Part shown: piece after piece, positions 28,323 to 37,394 of the stretch
Numbering within the stretch: the first letter of the stretch is position 1
How the letters are laid out: each line of letters begins with the position of its first letter
Source of the DNA: Rhodophyticola sp. CCM32
Lineage (GTDB): Bacteria > Pseudomonadota > Alphaproteobacteria > Rhodobacterales > Rhodobacteraceae
DNA: 64,000 bases
NCBI RefSeq assembly: GCF_004751985.1
Contig: NZ_CP038492.1
Location: forward strand, 1,550,001-1,614,000
Direction: 5' to 3'
Made by a program: the position numbers and the translations under genes
The notes under the pieces: model-generated
Databases searched by the model: none
Told to the model about the DNA's origin: nothing
Seen by the model: the letters and a program-made list of their open reading frames with translations, nothing else

Positions 28323-28793
28323 CTAGAACGCGCTGTCCTTCACCGCCTCCATCGACACATGGGTGGAGCTTGAGGCCACATGGGGCAGTGCTGAAATCAC
28401 CTCTCCCAGCACCCGGCGATAGCTGCGCATATCGCGGGTGCGCACCTTCAGCAGATAATCGAACGCCCCGGCGATCATATGGCATTGCTCGATCTCGGGC
28501 ACTTTATGGACGGCTGCGTTGAAGGCGCCAAGCGCGGCCTCGGTGGTTTCGGCCAGCCGCAGCTCGACAAAGGCCACATGATCGCGGTTCAGCTTGGCCG
28601 GGTTCAGCACCGCGCGGAACCCCAGAATATAGCCCTGCGCCTGAAGCCGTTTGACCCGCACCTGACAGGGGCTTTTCGACAGGCCCACCTTGCGCGCCAG
28701 ATCGGTGATCGGAATGCGGCCTTCGGTTGAGAGAAGCTGGAGGATTTTCATGTCAAATCCATCCAGTGGACTGGTATCGGGCTGATCCATCAT
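28323..28793 (-). CDS. putR: Lrp/AsnC-family regulator, probable PutR
   Basis: A 156-residue Lrp-type regulator with an N-terminal helix-turn-helix (LLSTEGRIPITDLARKVGLSKSP) and a C-terminal RAM ligand-binding domain (VPEIEQCHMIAGAFDYLLKVRTRD). It is divergent from putA with only 119 bases between start codons, the usual arrangement for PutR, which activates proline catabolism in alphaproteobacteria. A 9-bp inverted repeat lies directly before its start. Confidence 0.88.
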   Translation of the reverse strand: MMDQPDTSPLDGFDMKILQLLSTEGRIPITDLARKVGLSKSPCQVRVKRLQAQGYILGFRAVLNPAKLNRDHVAFVELRLAETTEAALGAFNAAVHKVPEIEQCHMIAGAFDYLLKVRTRDMRSYRRVLGEVISALPHVASSSTHVSMEAVKDSAF

Positions 28794-28795
28794 CT

Positions 28796-28829
28796 TTTGT
28801 CCTGTCTATGCGTCTCAATTCAGGACAAA
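28796..28829. promoter_or_regulatory. Candidate PutR operator
   Basis: A perfect inverted repeat TTTGTCCTG (28796-28804) / CAGGACAAA (28821-28829) with a 16-base spacer in the putR-putA intergenic region. The half-sites are about 2.5 helical turns apart, centre to centre, which suits an Lrp-type multimer. Confidence 0.55.
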
Positions 28830-28912
28830 CGCCTGTCATATGGCAAAGTCAAGGCACACCGCCCTGCATGGCTGCGCTAATCTGGGGCCAGTTGAGCATG
28901 AGGAAGCCGCCG

Positions 28913-31900
28913 ATGACGTCGCTTGCAGCATTGCGTGAGCATATCCGCACCCTGACCCACACGCCCGAAACCGAGGTGCTGGCCAACCTGATCGCCGAGG
29001 CCGCACCCGACGCAGCCACCCGGGCCGCGGCCTCGGCCCGGGGTGCGGCGCTGGTCCAAAGCCTGCGCGACGGGGATGACCCGGGATTGATGGAGGTGTT
29101 TCTGGCGGAATACGGGTTATCGACCCGGGAAGGCATTGCCCTGATGTGTCTGGCCGAGGCGCTGTTGCGGGTGCCCGATGCAGACACCATGGACGCCCTG
29201 ATCGAAGACAAGATCGCACCATCGGAATGGGGCGCGCATCTGGGAAAATCCTCATCCTCGCTGGTCAATGCCTCCACCTGGGCGCTGATGCTGACCGGCA
29301 AGGTGTTGCAGGACGGGGATGGCATGGCCAGCGTGTTGCGCGGGGCCATGCGGCGTTTGGGGGAACCGGTGATCCGCCTGGCCGTGGGCCGCGCCATGCG
29401 TGAGATGGGGCAGCAATTCGTGCTGGGCCAGACCATGGAGGAGGCCCTGAAACGCGGCGCGAAAATGCAGATGAAAGGCTATAGCTATTCCTTTGATATG
29501 CTTGGAGAAGCGGCGCTGACGCAGGCGGATGCCGATCAGTTCTGCGCCGCCTATCAGGCCGCCATCGCCCGGCTGGCGACAGAGGCCCGTTCAGACCATG
29601 TTCATGACAATCCCGGTATCTCGATCAAACTCTCGGCGCTTCACCCGCGCTATGAGACCGGGCAACGTGACCGGGTGATGCATGAGCTGGTGGCGCGCAT
29701 AACCGCGCTGGCCCGGCAGGCCCGTGCGGCCCATATCGGTCTGAATATCGACGCGGAAGAGGCTGACCGGCTGGATCTGTCACTGGATGTGATCGAAGCC
29801 GTGCTGCGGGACGACGCGCTGGCGGGCTGGGACGGGTTCGGCATTGTGGTGCAGGCCTATGGCAAACGTGCGGCCGCAGTGATCGACTGGGTCCATGCGC
29901 TGGCCCGGGGGCTGGACCGCAAAATCATGCTGCGGCTGGTCAAGGGCGCCTATTGGGACAGTGAGATCAAACGCGCCCAGGTCGAAGGGCTGGAAAGCTT
30001 TCCGGTTTTCACCCGCAAACCTGCCACTGATGCCGCCTATCTGTGCTGCGCGCGCAAGCTTCTGGGTATGAGTGACCGGATCTACCCGCAATTCGCCACC
30101 CATAACGCCCATACGGTCGCCGCGATCATCGAGATGAGCGGTGATGCGCAAGGCTTTGAATTTCAAAGGCTTCACGGAATGGGTGAGGCCCTGCATCAGC
30201 AGGTGATGGATGGTTGCGGCACCCGCTGCCGGATTTACGCGCCGGTTGGGGCGCATCGGGATTTGCTGGCCTATCTGGTCCGGCGTCTGCTGGAAAACGG
30301 GGCCAATTCCTCTTTCGTGCATCAGATTCTGGATCAGGCCGTCCCGGCAGAGGATGTGGCCGCCGACCCGTTCACCCGGCTTGAAGGTCTGGGGGAGAAT
30401 GCGGCGGCTGTGGCGCCCGCCGATCTTTACCAGCCGGAGCGGGTGAATTCCAAAGGCCGGGATCTGCGCGATACGGTCGATCTGGCGGCCATCGAGGCTG
30501 CACGCACTCCGTTCCGCACCCATCTGTGGCAGGCCGCGCCGCTGATCGCGACCGATCTGCCGGGCGGAACCGGCCACAAGGTGCAAAACCCCGCAGACCC
30601 GTCAGAGCCTGTGGGCAAGGTGCAGGAGGCCACGGCGGCGGATCTGGAAGCGGCCCTGACCGCCGCCCGCCCCTGGTCCGCGCCGGTGGAGGAGCGTCAG
30701 GCGGCGCTGACCCGCGCCGCCGATCTGTATGAACACCATTTCGGGGAGCTTTTTGCCCTGCTTGCCCGTGAGGCCGGCAAAACCCAGGCCGATGCGGTGG
30801 CCGAACTGCGCGAAGCGGTTGATTTCCTGCGCTATTATGCAGCGCAGGTCAGCGGCCTGACCGCCCCCGCCCGGGGTGTTTTCGCCTGTATCTCCCCCTG
30901 GAATTTCCCGCTGGCGATCTTTACCGGGCAGATCGCGGCAGCCCTGGCCGCAGGCAATGGGGTGATCGCAAAACCGGCGGAGGCAACCAGCCTGATCGCC
31001 GCCCTTGCCACCGGGCTGCTGCATCAGGCCGGGGTGCCGCGCGCGGTGCTGCAATTGCTTCCCGGTGCCGGGTCGGTGATCGGCGCGGGCCTGTCGGCGG
31101 ATCCGCGCATAGCGGGGCTGTGTTTCACCGGTTCAACCGCCACGGCGCAGCATATCAACCGGGCGATGGCGGCGGCCCTGCCCCCAACGGCGCCGCTGAT
31201 TGCGGAAACCGGCGGGTTGAACGCAATGATCGTTGATTCCACCGCCCTGCCGGAACAGGCGATCCGCGATATCCTCACCTCCGCCTTTCAATCCGCCGGA
31301 CAACGCTGCTCAGCGCTCAGAATGCTGTATGTGCAGGAGGATATCGCCGACCCTTTCCTCAACATGCTCTATGGCGCGATGGAGGAACTGGTGACGGGCA
31401 AGCCATGGGCGCTGAAAACCGATATCGGTCCGGTGATTTCCGAACAGGCCCGCAGTGATATTCAGGCCCATATCGCGCAAGCGGCGGCAGAAGGCCGGGT
31501 GCTGAAAACCCTCCCGGTCCCGGATCAGGGTTATTTCGTGCCGCCCACGGTGATCGACCTGCCGGGGGGGATTGCGGCGCTGGAGCGGGAAATCTTTGGT
31601 CCGGTCCTGCATGTGGCGCGGTTTGCCGCCAATCAGATCGACGCGGTGGTCGATGCGGTGAATGCCCGTGGCTATGGGTTGACCTTCGGCATGCACAGCC
31701 GGATTGACGACCGGGTGCAGGCGGTCTGCGCCCGGCTGAAGACCGGCAACACTTATGTGAACCGCAACCAGATCGGGGCGATTGTCGGCTCCCAACCCTT
31801 TGGAGGTGAAGGGCTTTCCGGCACCGGGCCAAAGGCGGGCGGGCCGCAATACCTGCCACGTTTCACGCAGGCCAAAACGCGGGAGGAGCCGGTGCAGGCC

Positions 31901-32200
31901 GGACAGGTGCTTGACCTGATCCCTCTGCAAACCGCAATTGATGCCCTTCCGCCCCCCGAACCACCGCGCTTTCGGTGGAGGATTTGCCCGGCCCGACAGG
32001 CGAATCGAACCGGTTGTCAACCTATGCGCGCGGTCGGGTTCTTTGCCTTGGCCCCACCGCACAGGCCGCCGCCACACAGGCGAAACTCGCCCGCGATCTT
32101 GGCTGTGCGGCGCTGGCGGTGGCCCCGGGGGTGGAGGACGGGCTGGACGGGATTGTCCTGCCGGAACATCTTGGCACCCTCACCGGTTTTGACGCGGTGA
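28913..32200 (+). CDS. putA: Bifunctional proline dehydrogenase / P5C dehydrogenase (frameshifted near 3' end)
   Basis: Oxidises proline to glutamate in two steps. Residues about 60-480 form the FAD-dependent proline dehydrogenase barrel (NPGISIKLSALHPRY, LRLVKGAYWDSEIK, FATHNAHT). Residues about 540-1020 form the NAD-dependent aldehyde dehydrogenase (SPWNFPLAIFTGQ, Glu765 in ETGG, Cys799 in GQRCS). The start at 28913 has AGGAAG six bases upstream. As read, the frame diverges from the family after about residue 1017 (LPPPEPPRFRWR...) and stops at 32200. The true C-terminus continues in another frame to 32382, so one base is missing near 31966. Both active sites precede the shift, so partial function is possible. 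Confidence 0.93.
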   Translation: MTSLAALREHIRTLTHTPETEVLANLIAEAAPDAATRAAASARGAALVQSLRDGDDPGLMEVFLAEYGLSTREGIALMCLAEALLRVPDADTMDALIEDKIAPSEWGAHLGKSSSSLVNASTWALMLTGKVLQDGDGMASVLRGAMRRLGEPVIRLAVGRAMREMGQQFVLGQTMEEALKRGAKMQMKGYSYSFDMLGEAALTQADADQFCAAYQAAIARLATEARSDHVHDNPGISIKLSALHPRYETGQRDRVMHELVARITALARQARAAHIGLNIDAEEADRLDLSLDVIEAVLRDDALAGWDGFGIVVQAYGKRAAAVIDWVHALARGLDRKIMLRLVKGAYWDSEIKRAQVEGLESFPVFTRKPATDAAYLCCARKLLGMSDRIYPQFATHNAHTVAAIIEMSGDAQGFEFQRLHGMGEALHQQVMDGCGTRCRIYAPVGAHRDLLAYLVRRLLENGANSSFVHQILDQAVPAEDVAADPFTRLEGLGENAAAVAPADLYQPERVNSKGRDLRDTVDLAAIEAARTPFRTHLWQAAPLIATDLPGGTGHKVQNPADPSEPVGKVQEATAADLEAALTAARPWSAPVEERQAALTRAADLYEHHFGELFALLAREAGKTQADAVAELREAVDFLRYYAAQVSGLTAPARGVFACISPWNFPLAIFTGQIAAALAAGNGVIAKPAEATSLIAALATGLLHQAGVPRAVLQLLPGAGSVIGAGLSADPRIAGLCFTGSTATAQHINRAMAAALPPTAPLIAETGGLNAMIVDSTALPEQAIRDILTSAFQSAGQRCSALRMLYVQEDIADPFLNMLYGAMEELVTGKPWALKTDIGPVISEQARSDIQAHIAQAAAEGRVLKTLPVPDQGYFVPPTVIDLPGGIAALEREIFGPVLHVARFAANQIDAVVDAVNARGYGLTFGMHSRIDDRVQAVCARLKTGNTYVNRNQIGAIVGSQPFGGEGLSGTGPKAGGPQYLPRFTQAKTREEPVQAGQVLDLIPLQTAIDALPPPEPPRFRWRICPARQANRTGCQPMRAVGFFALAPPHRPPPHRRNSPAILAVRRWRWPRGWRTGWTGLSCRNILAPSPVLTR

Positions 32201-32382
32201 TGATCTGGGCCGTCCCGGACATCACCCGACCGCTGCGCCATGCGCTTGCCGCCCGGAATGGCCCGCTGATCCCCCTGATCACCGAGGCAGACCCGGCCCC
32301 GCGCCTGGTGCTGGAACGACATATCTGCATCGACACAACCGCTGCGGGCGGCAATGCCAGCCTGCTGGCCCGGTCCGGGTAA
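31966..32382 (+). pseudogene. putA: Displaced C-terminal part of PutA after frameshift
   Basis: In the +1-shifted frame the sequence reads ALSVEDLPGPTGESN... through to GGNASLLARSG and a stop at 32380-32382, which matches the conserved C-terminal tail of PutA (ending in the typical AGGNASLLA). Adding one C in the CCACCGCGC context near 31966 restores a continuous protein of about 1156 residues. A real mutation or a homopolymer sequencing error would look the same. Confidence 0.82.
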
Positions 32383-32430
32383 CACCCCGCAAGCCTTGCC
32401 AAGGCGCGCCCTTTGCGCCTTAGCTGCCCC

Positions 32431-33333
32431 ATGGCCCGAGTTGACCGGAACAGTTTGAACGCGCTTCTCGGCCATCAGATCGGCACGGTCGAGATTGTCG
32501 AGGCGCGGCGCACGGCCCGGTCTGATCTGGCGGGCTGGCATCTGGATGATCTGCATCTGATCTCGGCCGATGGCACCGATATTCCGGCCTATTTCCTGCA
32601 TCCGCCCGCAGGCGCCGCCCCTTGTCGCGCGGTGCTGTATTGCCACGCCCATGGCAACGCCTATACCACCGGCCGCGATGAGCTGGTGCAGGGCCGCCCG
32701 GCCTTTCAATCGCCTTATGCCGCCGATCTTGTGGCCCTGAATACCGCCGCGCTGTGTCTGGAAATGCCCTGTTTCGGGCAACGCGCCGATCCGCCGGAAA
32801 GCCCGCTGGCCAAGGCCGGGCTTTGGGCCGGGCGTCCCCTGTTCGGGCGTATGCTGGCGGAACTGTCTGCCGGGCTGCACTGGCTGGCCGCACAGCCGGG
32901 GATTGATGGCAACCGGCTTGGCACGATGGGTCTGTCCATGGGCGGTACCCATGCCTGGTGGCTGGCCGCGCTGGAGCCGCGGATCCGCGCCGTGATCCAT
33001 ATGTGTTGTTTCGCTGATCTGGAAACACTTGTGGGGTTGGGCGCCCATGACGGGCACGGGATGTACATGATGGTACCGGGGCTGCTGCCGCTGGCGCGAT
33101 CCGGGCAGATTGCCGGGCTGACCGCCCCGCGCGCGCAGCTGGTCTGCGCAGGCTTGCAGGATTGGAGCACACCGGACCCCGCCCTGCGGCTTGGGCTGAA
33201 GGATCTGACAGAGGCTTATGAGGTGGCGGGCGCCCCGGATGCCCTGCAAACCCATATGGAAGAGGATTTGGGCCATGCGGAAAGCGCCGCGATGCGCCAG
33301 AATGTTCTGGCCTTTCTCGACCGGCATTTGTGA
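32431..33333 (+). CDS. Alpha/beta hydrolase (dienelactone/acyl-peptidase-like)
   Basis: A 300-residue hydrolase with the oxyanion region LYCHAHGNAY (69-78), nucleophile elbow GLSMGG (167-172, Ser169) and a plausible catalytic His near the C-terminus (EEDLGHAES). No signal peptide. Substrate unknown. The ATG at 32431 is used; a TTG 18 bases upstream is possible but neither has a strong ribosome site. It follows putA by about 50 bases past the true PutA end and may be co-transcribed with it. Confidence 0.78.
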   Translation: MARVDRNSLNALLGHQIGTVEIVEARRTARSDLAGWHLDDLHLISADGTDIPAYFLHPPAGAAPCRAVLYCHAHGNAYTTGRDELVQGRPAFQSPYAADLVALNTAALCLEMPCFGQRADPPESPLAKAGLWAGRPLFGRMLAELSAGLHWLAAQPGIDGNRLGTMGLSMGGTHAWWLAALEPRIRAVIHMCCFADLETLVGLGAHDGHGMYMMVPGLLPLARSGQIAGLTAPRAQLVCAGLQDWSTPDPALRLGLKDLTEAYEVAGAPDALQTHMEEDLGHAESAAMRQNVLAFLDRHL

Positions 33334-33390
33334 CCCGGCAGGCTTATGGACTGTCGCGCAGATCATCCCATCAGAGGCGGGATGCGCGGC

Positions 33391-34107
33391 TTACTCAAAA
33401 TAATCCCCATGGGTGGTCTGCAACCCCGCAATGACATCAAGGACCGAGCGAAGATGCATCCGGGTTGCGGCCTCGGCCATCGCCATATCTCCTGCGCGGA
33501 CCGCGTTGAGAATATCGCGATGTTCCGACAAAAGCCGGGCCTTGTGACCCCGGTCGCTCAGCGACAGAACCCGCAACCGGTCAAGCGCGGTTTTTTCCTG
33601 CTCCAGCAGCAGCGCCGTTCTGGAATACCCCGTCGCCTCGGCCAGAAGGGCGTGGAACTGATCATCATATCCCTGAAACGCAATATCATTATCATCTGCA
33701 ATTGCAGTGGCTTGCCGGGTCAGGTTGAGTTTGATTTTCTGAAGGTATTCGGCTTCAAGCCCGATCTGGCACAGCCGCCGGATCACCGCCATCTCGATCG
33801 CTTCGCGCAGAAATTGCGCCTCACGCAATCTGGGTTCTGACAGGCGGGTGACGAAATTGCCCCGGCTTGGGCGGGTCACGATCAGACCGGTCGCGCGCAG
33901 GCGGGTGAACGCATCGCGCACCGGTGTCCGGCTGGCTCCGAAACGCAGCCCAAGCTCGGTTTCCGACAGCAAGGTTCCCGGCGGGATATACATACACAGA
34001 ATTGCACTGCGCACCTGATCATAGATCTGATCGGCGGGCGGTTCTGTCGGCGCGATCGCATCAAACTGGATCAACGACAGATCAAAAGGGGTGGTCTGGG
34101 CCGGCAT
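33391..34107 (-). CDS. GntR-family (FadR/FCD) transcriptional regulator
   Basis: A 238-residue regulator with a winged helix (DQIYDQVRSAILCMYIPPGTLLSETELGLRFGASRTPVRDAF) and an all-helical FCD effector domain (LREAIEMAVIRRL, EHRDILNAVRAGDMAMAEAATRMHL) with metal-ligand histidines. It is divergent from the oxidoreductase/ABC/uxuA operon, and FadR-type regulators commonly sense uronates or sugar acids, so it is probably that operon's repressor. The ATG at 34107 is the only sensible start; the frame open further upstream overlaps the divergent operon. Confidence 0.87.
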   Translation of the reverse strand: MPAQTTPFDLSLIQFDAIAPTEPPADQIYDQVRSAILCMYIPPGTLLSETELGLRFGASRTPVRDAFTRLRATGLIVTRPSRGNFVTRLSEPRLREAQFLREAIEMAVIRRLCQIGLEAEYLQKIKLNLTRQATAIADDNDIAFQGYDDQFHALLAEATGYSRTALLLEQEKTALDRLRVLSLSDRGHKARLLSEHRDILNAVRAGDMAMAEAATRMHLRSVLDVIAGLQTTHGDYFE

Positions 34108-34130
34108 CGGGAAAGCAGTCTCCTGATGGC

Positions 34131-34148
34131 CTGCATACCGGTATACAG
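34131..34148. promoter_or_regulatory. Candidate GntR operator
   Basis: CTGCATACCGGTATACAG is a palindrome with one mismatched pair around a perfect ATACCGGTAT core. It sits 24 bases upstream of the GntR start and before the divergent operon, the expected position for shared and auto-regulation. Confidence 0.65.
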
Positions 34149-34216
34149 GTTTATTGACAACGGATTTTGGACATGCAGAGATGCCAATGGGATACCGAGG
34201 GGGGAGATTGCGATTT

Positions 34217-35268
34217 ATGGCGTCAGCACTGCTGAACCTTGCCTTGATTGGCACCGGAATGGTCGCAACGACCCATCTTCTGGCCATTCGCGACGCCCGC
34301 CCTGTCCTGAGACTGGCCGGTATCTGTAGCCGACAACGCAAGAATGCCGAGGATTTCGCCGACAGGGCAGAGGCGGAGCTGGGATATCGCCCGGAAATAT
34401 ATGAAACCGCTGAGGCGATTGCCGCCGATGACCGTATCGACATGGCGCTGATCGTCACCCCCCGAATGCGCGGGCCGGGTTGATCACCCCGCTGGCCCGC
34501 GCGGGCAAGGCCATTCTGCTGGAAAAGCCCATTGCCCGCACCGGTGCCGAGGCCGAAACGGTGGTGGAGATTTGCGAAACTGCCGGGGTGCCCCTTGGGA
34601 TCGTGTTTCAACACCGGATGCGCGCCGCCTCGATCAAGGCGGCCAACCTGACCGCCTCGGGCCAGCTTGGCGCGCTTGGTCTGGCGGATATCACCGTGCC
34701 CTGGTGGCGGGACCAATCCTATTACGACGCGCCGGGCCGTGGCACCTATGCCCGCGATGGCGGCGGTGTTCTGATCTCGCAGGCGATCCATACCATTGAC
34801 CTCGCGCTCAGCCTGACCGGGCCGGTGGCCTCGGTGCAGGCGATGACCGCCACAACACGGTTCCACCGGATGGAGGCGGAGGATTTCGCCAGTGCCGGGT
34901 TGCGGTTTGAAAACGGCGCGGTGGGCACGCTGACCGCCTCAACCGCCAGCTTTCCCGGCGGGGCGGAAACCATCACACTTCATTTCGACAAGGCCAGCCT
35001 GCATCTGGGCGAAGGCGTGCTGACCCTGACCTGGCGCGATGGCCGGGTTGAGACATTCGGCGCCGTGGCGGGCACCGGCGGCGGTGCCGACCCGATGGCC
35101 TTCACCCATGACTGGCATCAGGGCATTCTGGAAGATTTCACCGCCGCCCTGCGTGACCGGCGCGCGCCTTGTGTCACCGGGCGGCAGGGGCTGGACAGTC
35201 ATCGGCTGATCGACGCCATCACCCTGTCTGCACATGAGGGTCGCACCGTAACCCTAAAGGATATATGA
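34217..35268 (+). pseudogene. Gfo/Idh/MocA oxidoreductase, frameshifted
   Basis: An NAD(P)-dependent sugar oxidoreductase of about 350 residues split by one frameshift. The first part (from ATG 34217) has the Rossmann motif LALIGTGMVATTH and runs to LIVTPRMRGPG with a stop at 34481-34483. The remainder reads on from about 34465 in another frame (LITPLARAGKAILLEKPIAR, the conserved EKP motif) to 35268. Inserting one C in the six-C run at 34458-34463 restores the family sequence IVTPPNARAGLITP. The downstream gene overlaps its stop (ATGA). Real decay or a homopolymer error are both possible. Confidence 0.85.
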
Positions 35269-36275
35269 TGAGTCTACGTTTCGCGGCACTTGGTATTGAT
35301 CACCGCCACATCTTTGGGATGGCGGGCAATATGATGGATGCCGGGGGTGAATTTACCGGCTGGTGGACCGAAGGCAGCCCCGACACGCAAGACGGGTTTG
35401 TCAAACGTTTCCCCGATATCCCCCATGTGGCGGATAAGGCGGGTCTGCTGGAAGATCCGTCGATTGACCTGATCCTGATCTCGTCTGTCCCGCGCGACCG
35501 GGCGGCGCTGGCCATCGCCGCAATGGAGGCGGGCAAGGATGTGATGGTGGACAAACCGGGCTGCACCACCCTGGAACAACTGGAAGAGATAAAGGCCTGC
35601 GTGGCCAGAACCGGGCGCATCTGGTCGATTGATTTCTCGGAACGGTTCGAGGTGCCCTGCGTCACCAAGGCCACGCAACTGGTGGCCGAGGGGGCGATTG
35701 GCAAAGTGGTGCAGACCATGGGCACCGGGCCGCATCGGCTGAACCGGCCCCTGCGCCCGGACTGGTTTTTCGAACGGGAGGCCTATGGCGGCATTCTCAC
35801 CGATATTGCCAGCCACCAGATCGACCAGTTCCTGTTTTTCACCGGCTCCACCGATGCCGAGATCACCATGGCCTCGGTCGGGAATTATGCCAATCCCGGC
35901 GACCCCGGCTTGCAGGATTTCGGTGAAATCGCGCTCCGCTCCCCGCAGGGGCATGGTTATATCCGCGTGGACTGGTACACGCCCGATGCCCTGCCCAACT
36001 GGGGCGATGGCCGTCTGACCATTCTGGGCACCGAAGGCTATATCGAGCTGCGCAAATATGTGGATGTGGGCGGGCGCGACGGCACCGACCATCTGGTGCT
36101 GGTCAATGGGGATCGCTGCGAAAACATCGACGCCTCGGATGCGGGGATACCCTATTTCGCGCGGCTGGCTGCGGATATCCGCGACCGGACCGAAACCGCC
36201 ATGCCCCAGGCCCATGCGTTCAAGGTGATGGAACTGGGCCTGAAGGCGCAGGCGCTGGCCGAGGCGCGCGGATGA
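35265..36275 (+). CDS. Gfo/Idh/MocA family oxidoreductase
   Basis: A 336-residue dehydrogenase with an N-terminal Rossmann domain (FAALGIDHRHIFGMAG, slightly atypical glycine motif), a DKPG motif (MVDKPGCTTLEQLEE) in place of EKP, and a C-terminal alpha/beta domain with DIASHQIDQFLFF, which carries the catalytic His. It overlaps both neighbours by four bases. It is the second of three consecutive paralogues and probably acts on a sugar or cyclitol imported by the ABC transporter downstream. Confidence 0.85.
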   Translation: MMSLRFAALGIDHRHIFGMAGNMMDAGGEFTGWWTEGSPDTQDGFVKRFPDIPHVADKAGLLEDPSIDLILISSVPRDRAALAIAAMEAGKDVMVDKPGCTTLEQLEEIKACVARTGRIWSIDFSERFEVPCVTKATQLVAEGAIGKVVQTMGTGPHRLNRPLRPDWFFEREAYGGILTDIASHQIDQFLFFTGSTDAEITMASVGNYANPGDPGLQDFGEIALRSPQGHGYIRVDWYTPDALPNWGDGRLTILGTEGYIELRKYVDVGGRDGTDHLVLVNGDRCENIDASDAGIPYFARLAADIRDRTETAMPQAHAFKVMELGLKAQALAEARG

Positions 36276-37342
36276 TCCGGGTTGCGATCATCGGGGCCGG
36301 GATCGGCGCGGAACATCTGGCTGGGTATCGCGCCCTGCCCGATCTGTTTCAGGTCGATATGCTCTGCGATCTGAACGAGGCGCGGGCAAGGGACGTGGCC
36401 GGGGACACCCTGGCGGTGACCGCTGATCTTGACGCGGTGCTGTCCAGTGCAGAGATCGACCTGATTGATGTCTGCCTGCCGCCGCATCTGCATTTCGAGG
36501 TGTCCGCCGCTGCCCTGAACGCAGGCAAACATGTGGTCTGCGAAAAGCCCATGGTCCGGTCCCTGGCCGAGGCGGATGCACTTGCAAGGATCGCGGCAGA
36601 AGCCGGGCGTGTGGTCTGCCCGGTGTTTCAGTACCGCTATGGCCCGGCCACGGCGCAGCTGGATGCGCTGATTGCGGCGGGGCTGGCCGGGGCGCCGCAG
36701 GTGGCCAGTGTGGAAACCCACTGGAACCGCGATGCGGCCTATTACACGGTGCCCTGGCGGGGCACATGGGCTGGTGAATCCGGTGGGGCGGTTCTGGGCC
36801 ATGCGATCCATAATCACGATCTTCTCGGGCGCTATTTCGGCCCGGTGACGGGGTTGAGCGCCAAGGTCGCAACCCGGGTAAATAACATTGAAACAGAGGA
36901 TTGCGCCGCGATCCTGATGCAGTTTGATACTGGCGCGCTTGCCACCAGTTCGGTGACGCTTGGCGCGGCAACCGACACCTCAAGGCTGCGTCTGGTGTTT
37001 GAAACCCTCACCGCGACCAGCGGCACCGCGCCCTACGCCCCGGCCGAGGATATCTGGGTGTTCGAGGCCCGCGACCCGGTCCCTCAGGCCCGGATTGATG
37101 CGGTTCTGGCGGATGTGCCGCCGGTCAAATCCGGCTTTGCAGGTTTTTTCGAGGCGCTGGCCGCCGCGATTGACGGCCAGCCCGGGCGGGAGGTGACGCT
37201 GGAAGATGGCCGCCGGTCCATCGAACTGGTCACCGCGATCTATGACGCCGCGCGTTCGGGCAAAAGGATTTCTTTACCGCTCGACGCAAACACGGCACTC
37301 TATCAAAGCTGGCTGCCCGGGGCAGACGGCCAAAAGCAATGA
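36272..37342 (+). CDS. Gfo/Idh/MocA family oxidoreductase
   Basis: A 356-residue dehydrogenase: VAIIGAGIGAEHLAGY is the NAD-binding motif, VCEKPMVRSLAEAD the conserved lysine motif, and GHAIHNHDLLGRYFG holds the likely catalytic His pair. Start overlaps the preceding stop (ATGA). Three unlike paralogues in a row suggest successive oxidation/reduction of one sugar or of several related sugars; 3-keto-glycoside chemistry is one known theme in this family. Confidence 0.87.
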   Translation: MIRVAIIGAGIGAEHLAGYRALPDLFQVDMLCDLNEARARDVAGDTLAVTADLDAVLSSAEIDLIDVCLPPHLHFEVSAAALNAGKHVVCEKPMVRSLAEADALARIAAEAGRVVCPVFQYRYGPATAQLDALIAAGLAGAPQVASVETHWNRDAAYYTVPWRGTWAGESGGAVLGHAIHNHDLLGRYFGPVTGLSAKVATRVNNIETEDCAAILMQFDTGALATSSVTLGAATDTSRLRLVFETLTATSGTAPYAPAEDIWVFEARDPVPQARIDAVLADVPPVKSGFAGFFEALAAAIDGQPGREVTLEDGRRSIELVTAIYDAARSGKRISLPLDANTALYQSWLPGADGQKQ

Positions 37343-37394
37343 GAGCAATGAAGGACATATAAATCCACGACAGTTCCAAAGGGAGGACGACATT

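Noticed and set aside
34108..34866. Extension of the GntR frame by 253 codons upstream
   Set aside because: The extra sequence is antisense to the divergent oxidoreductase gene and would cover its own operator. The ATG at 34107 fits the family length.
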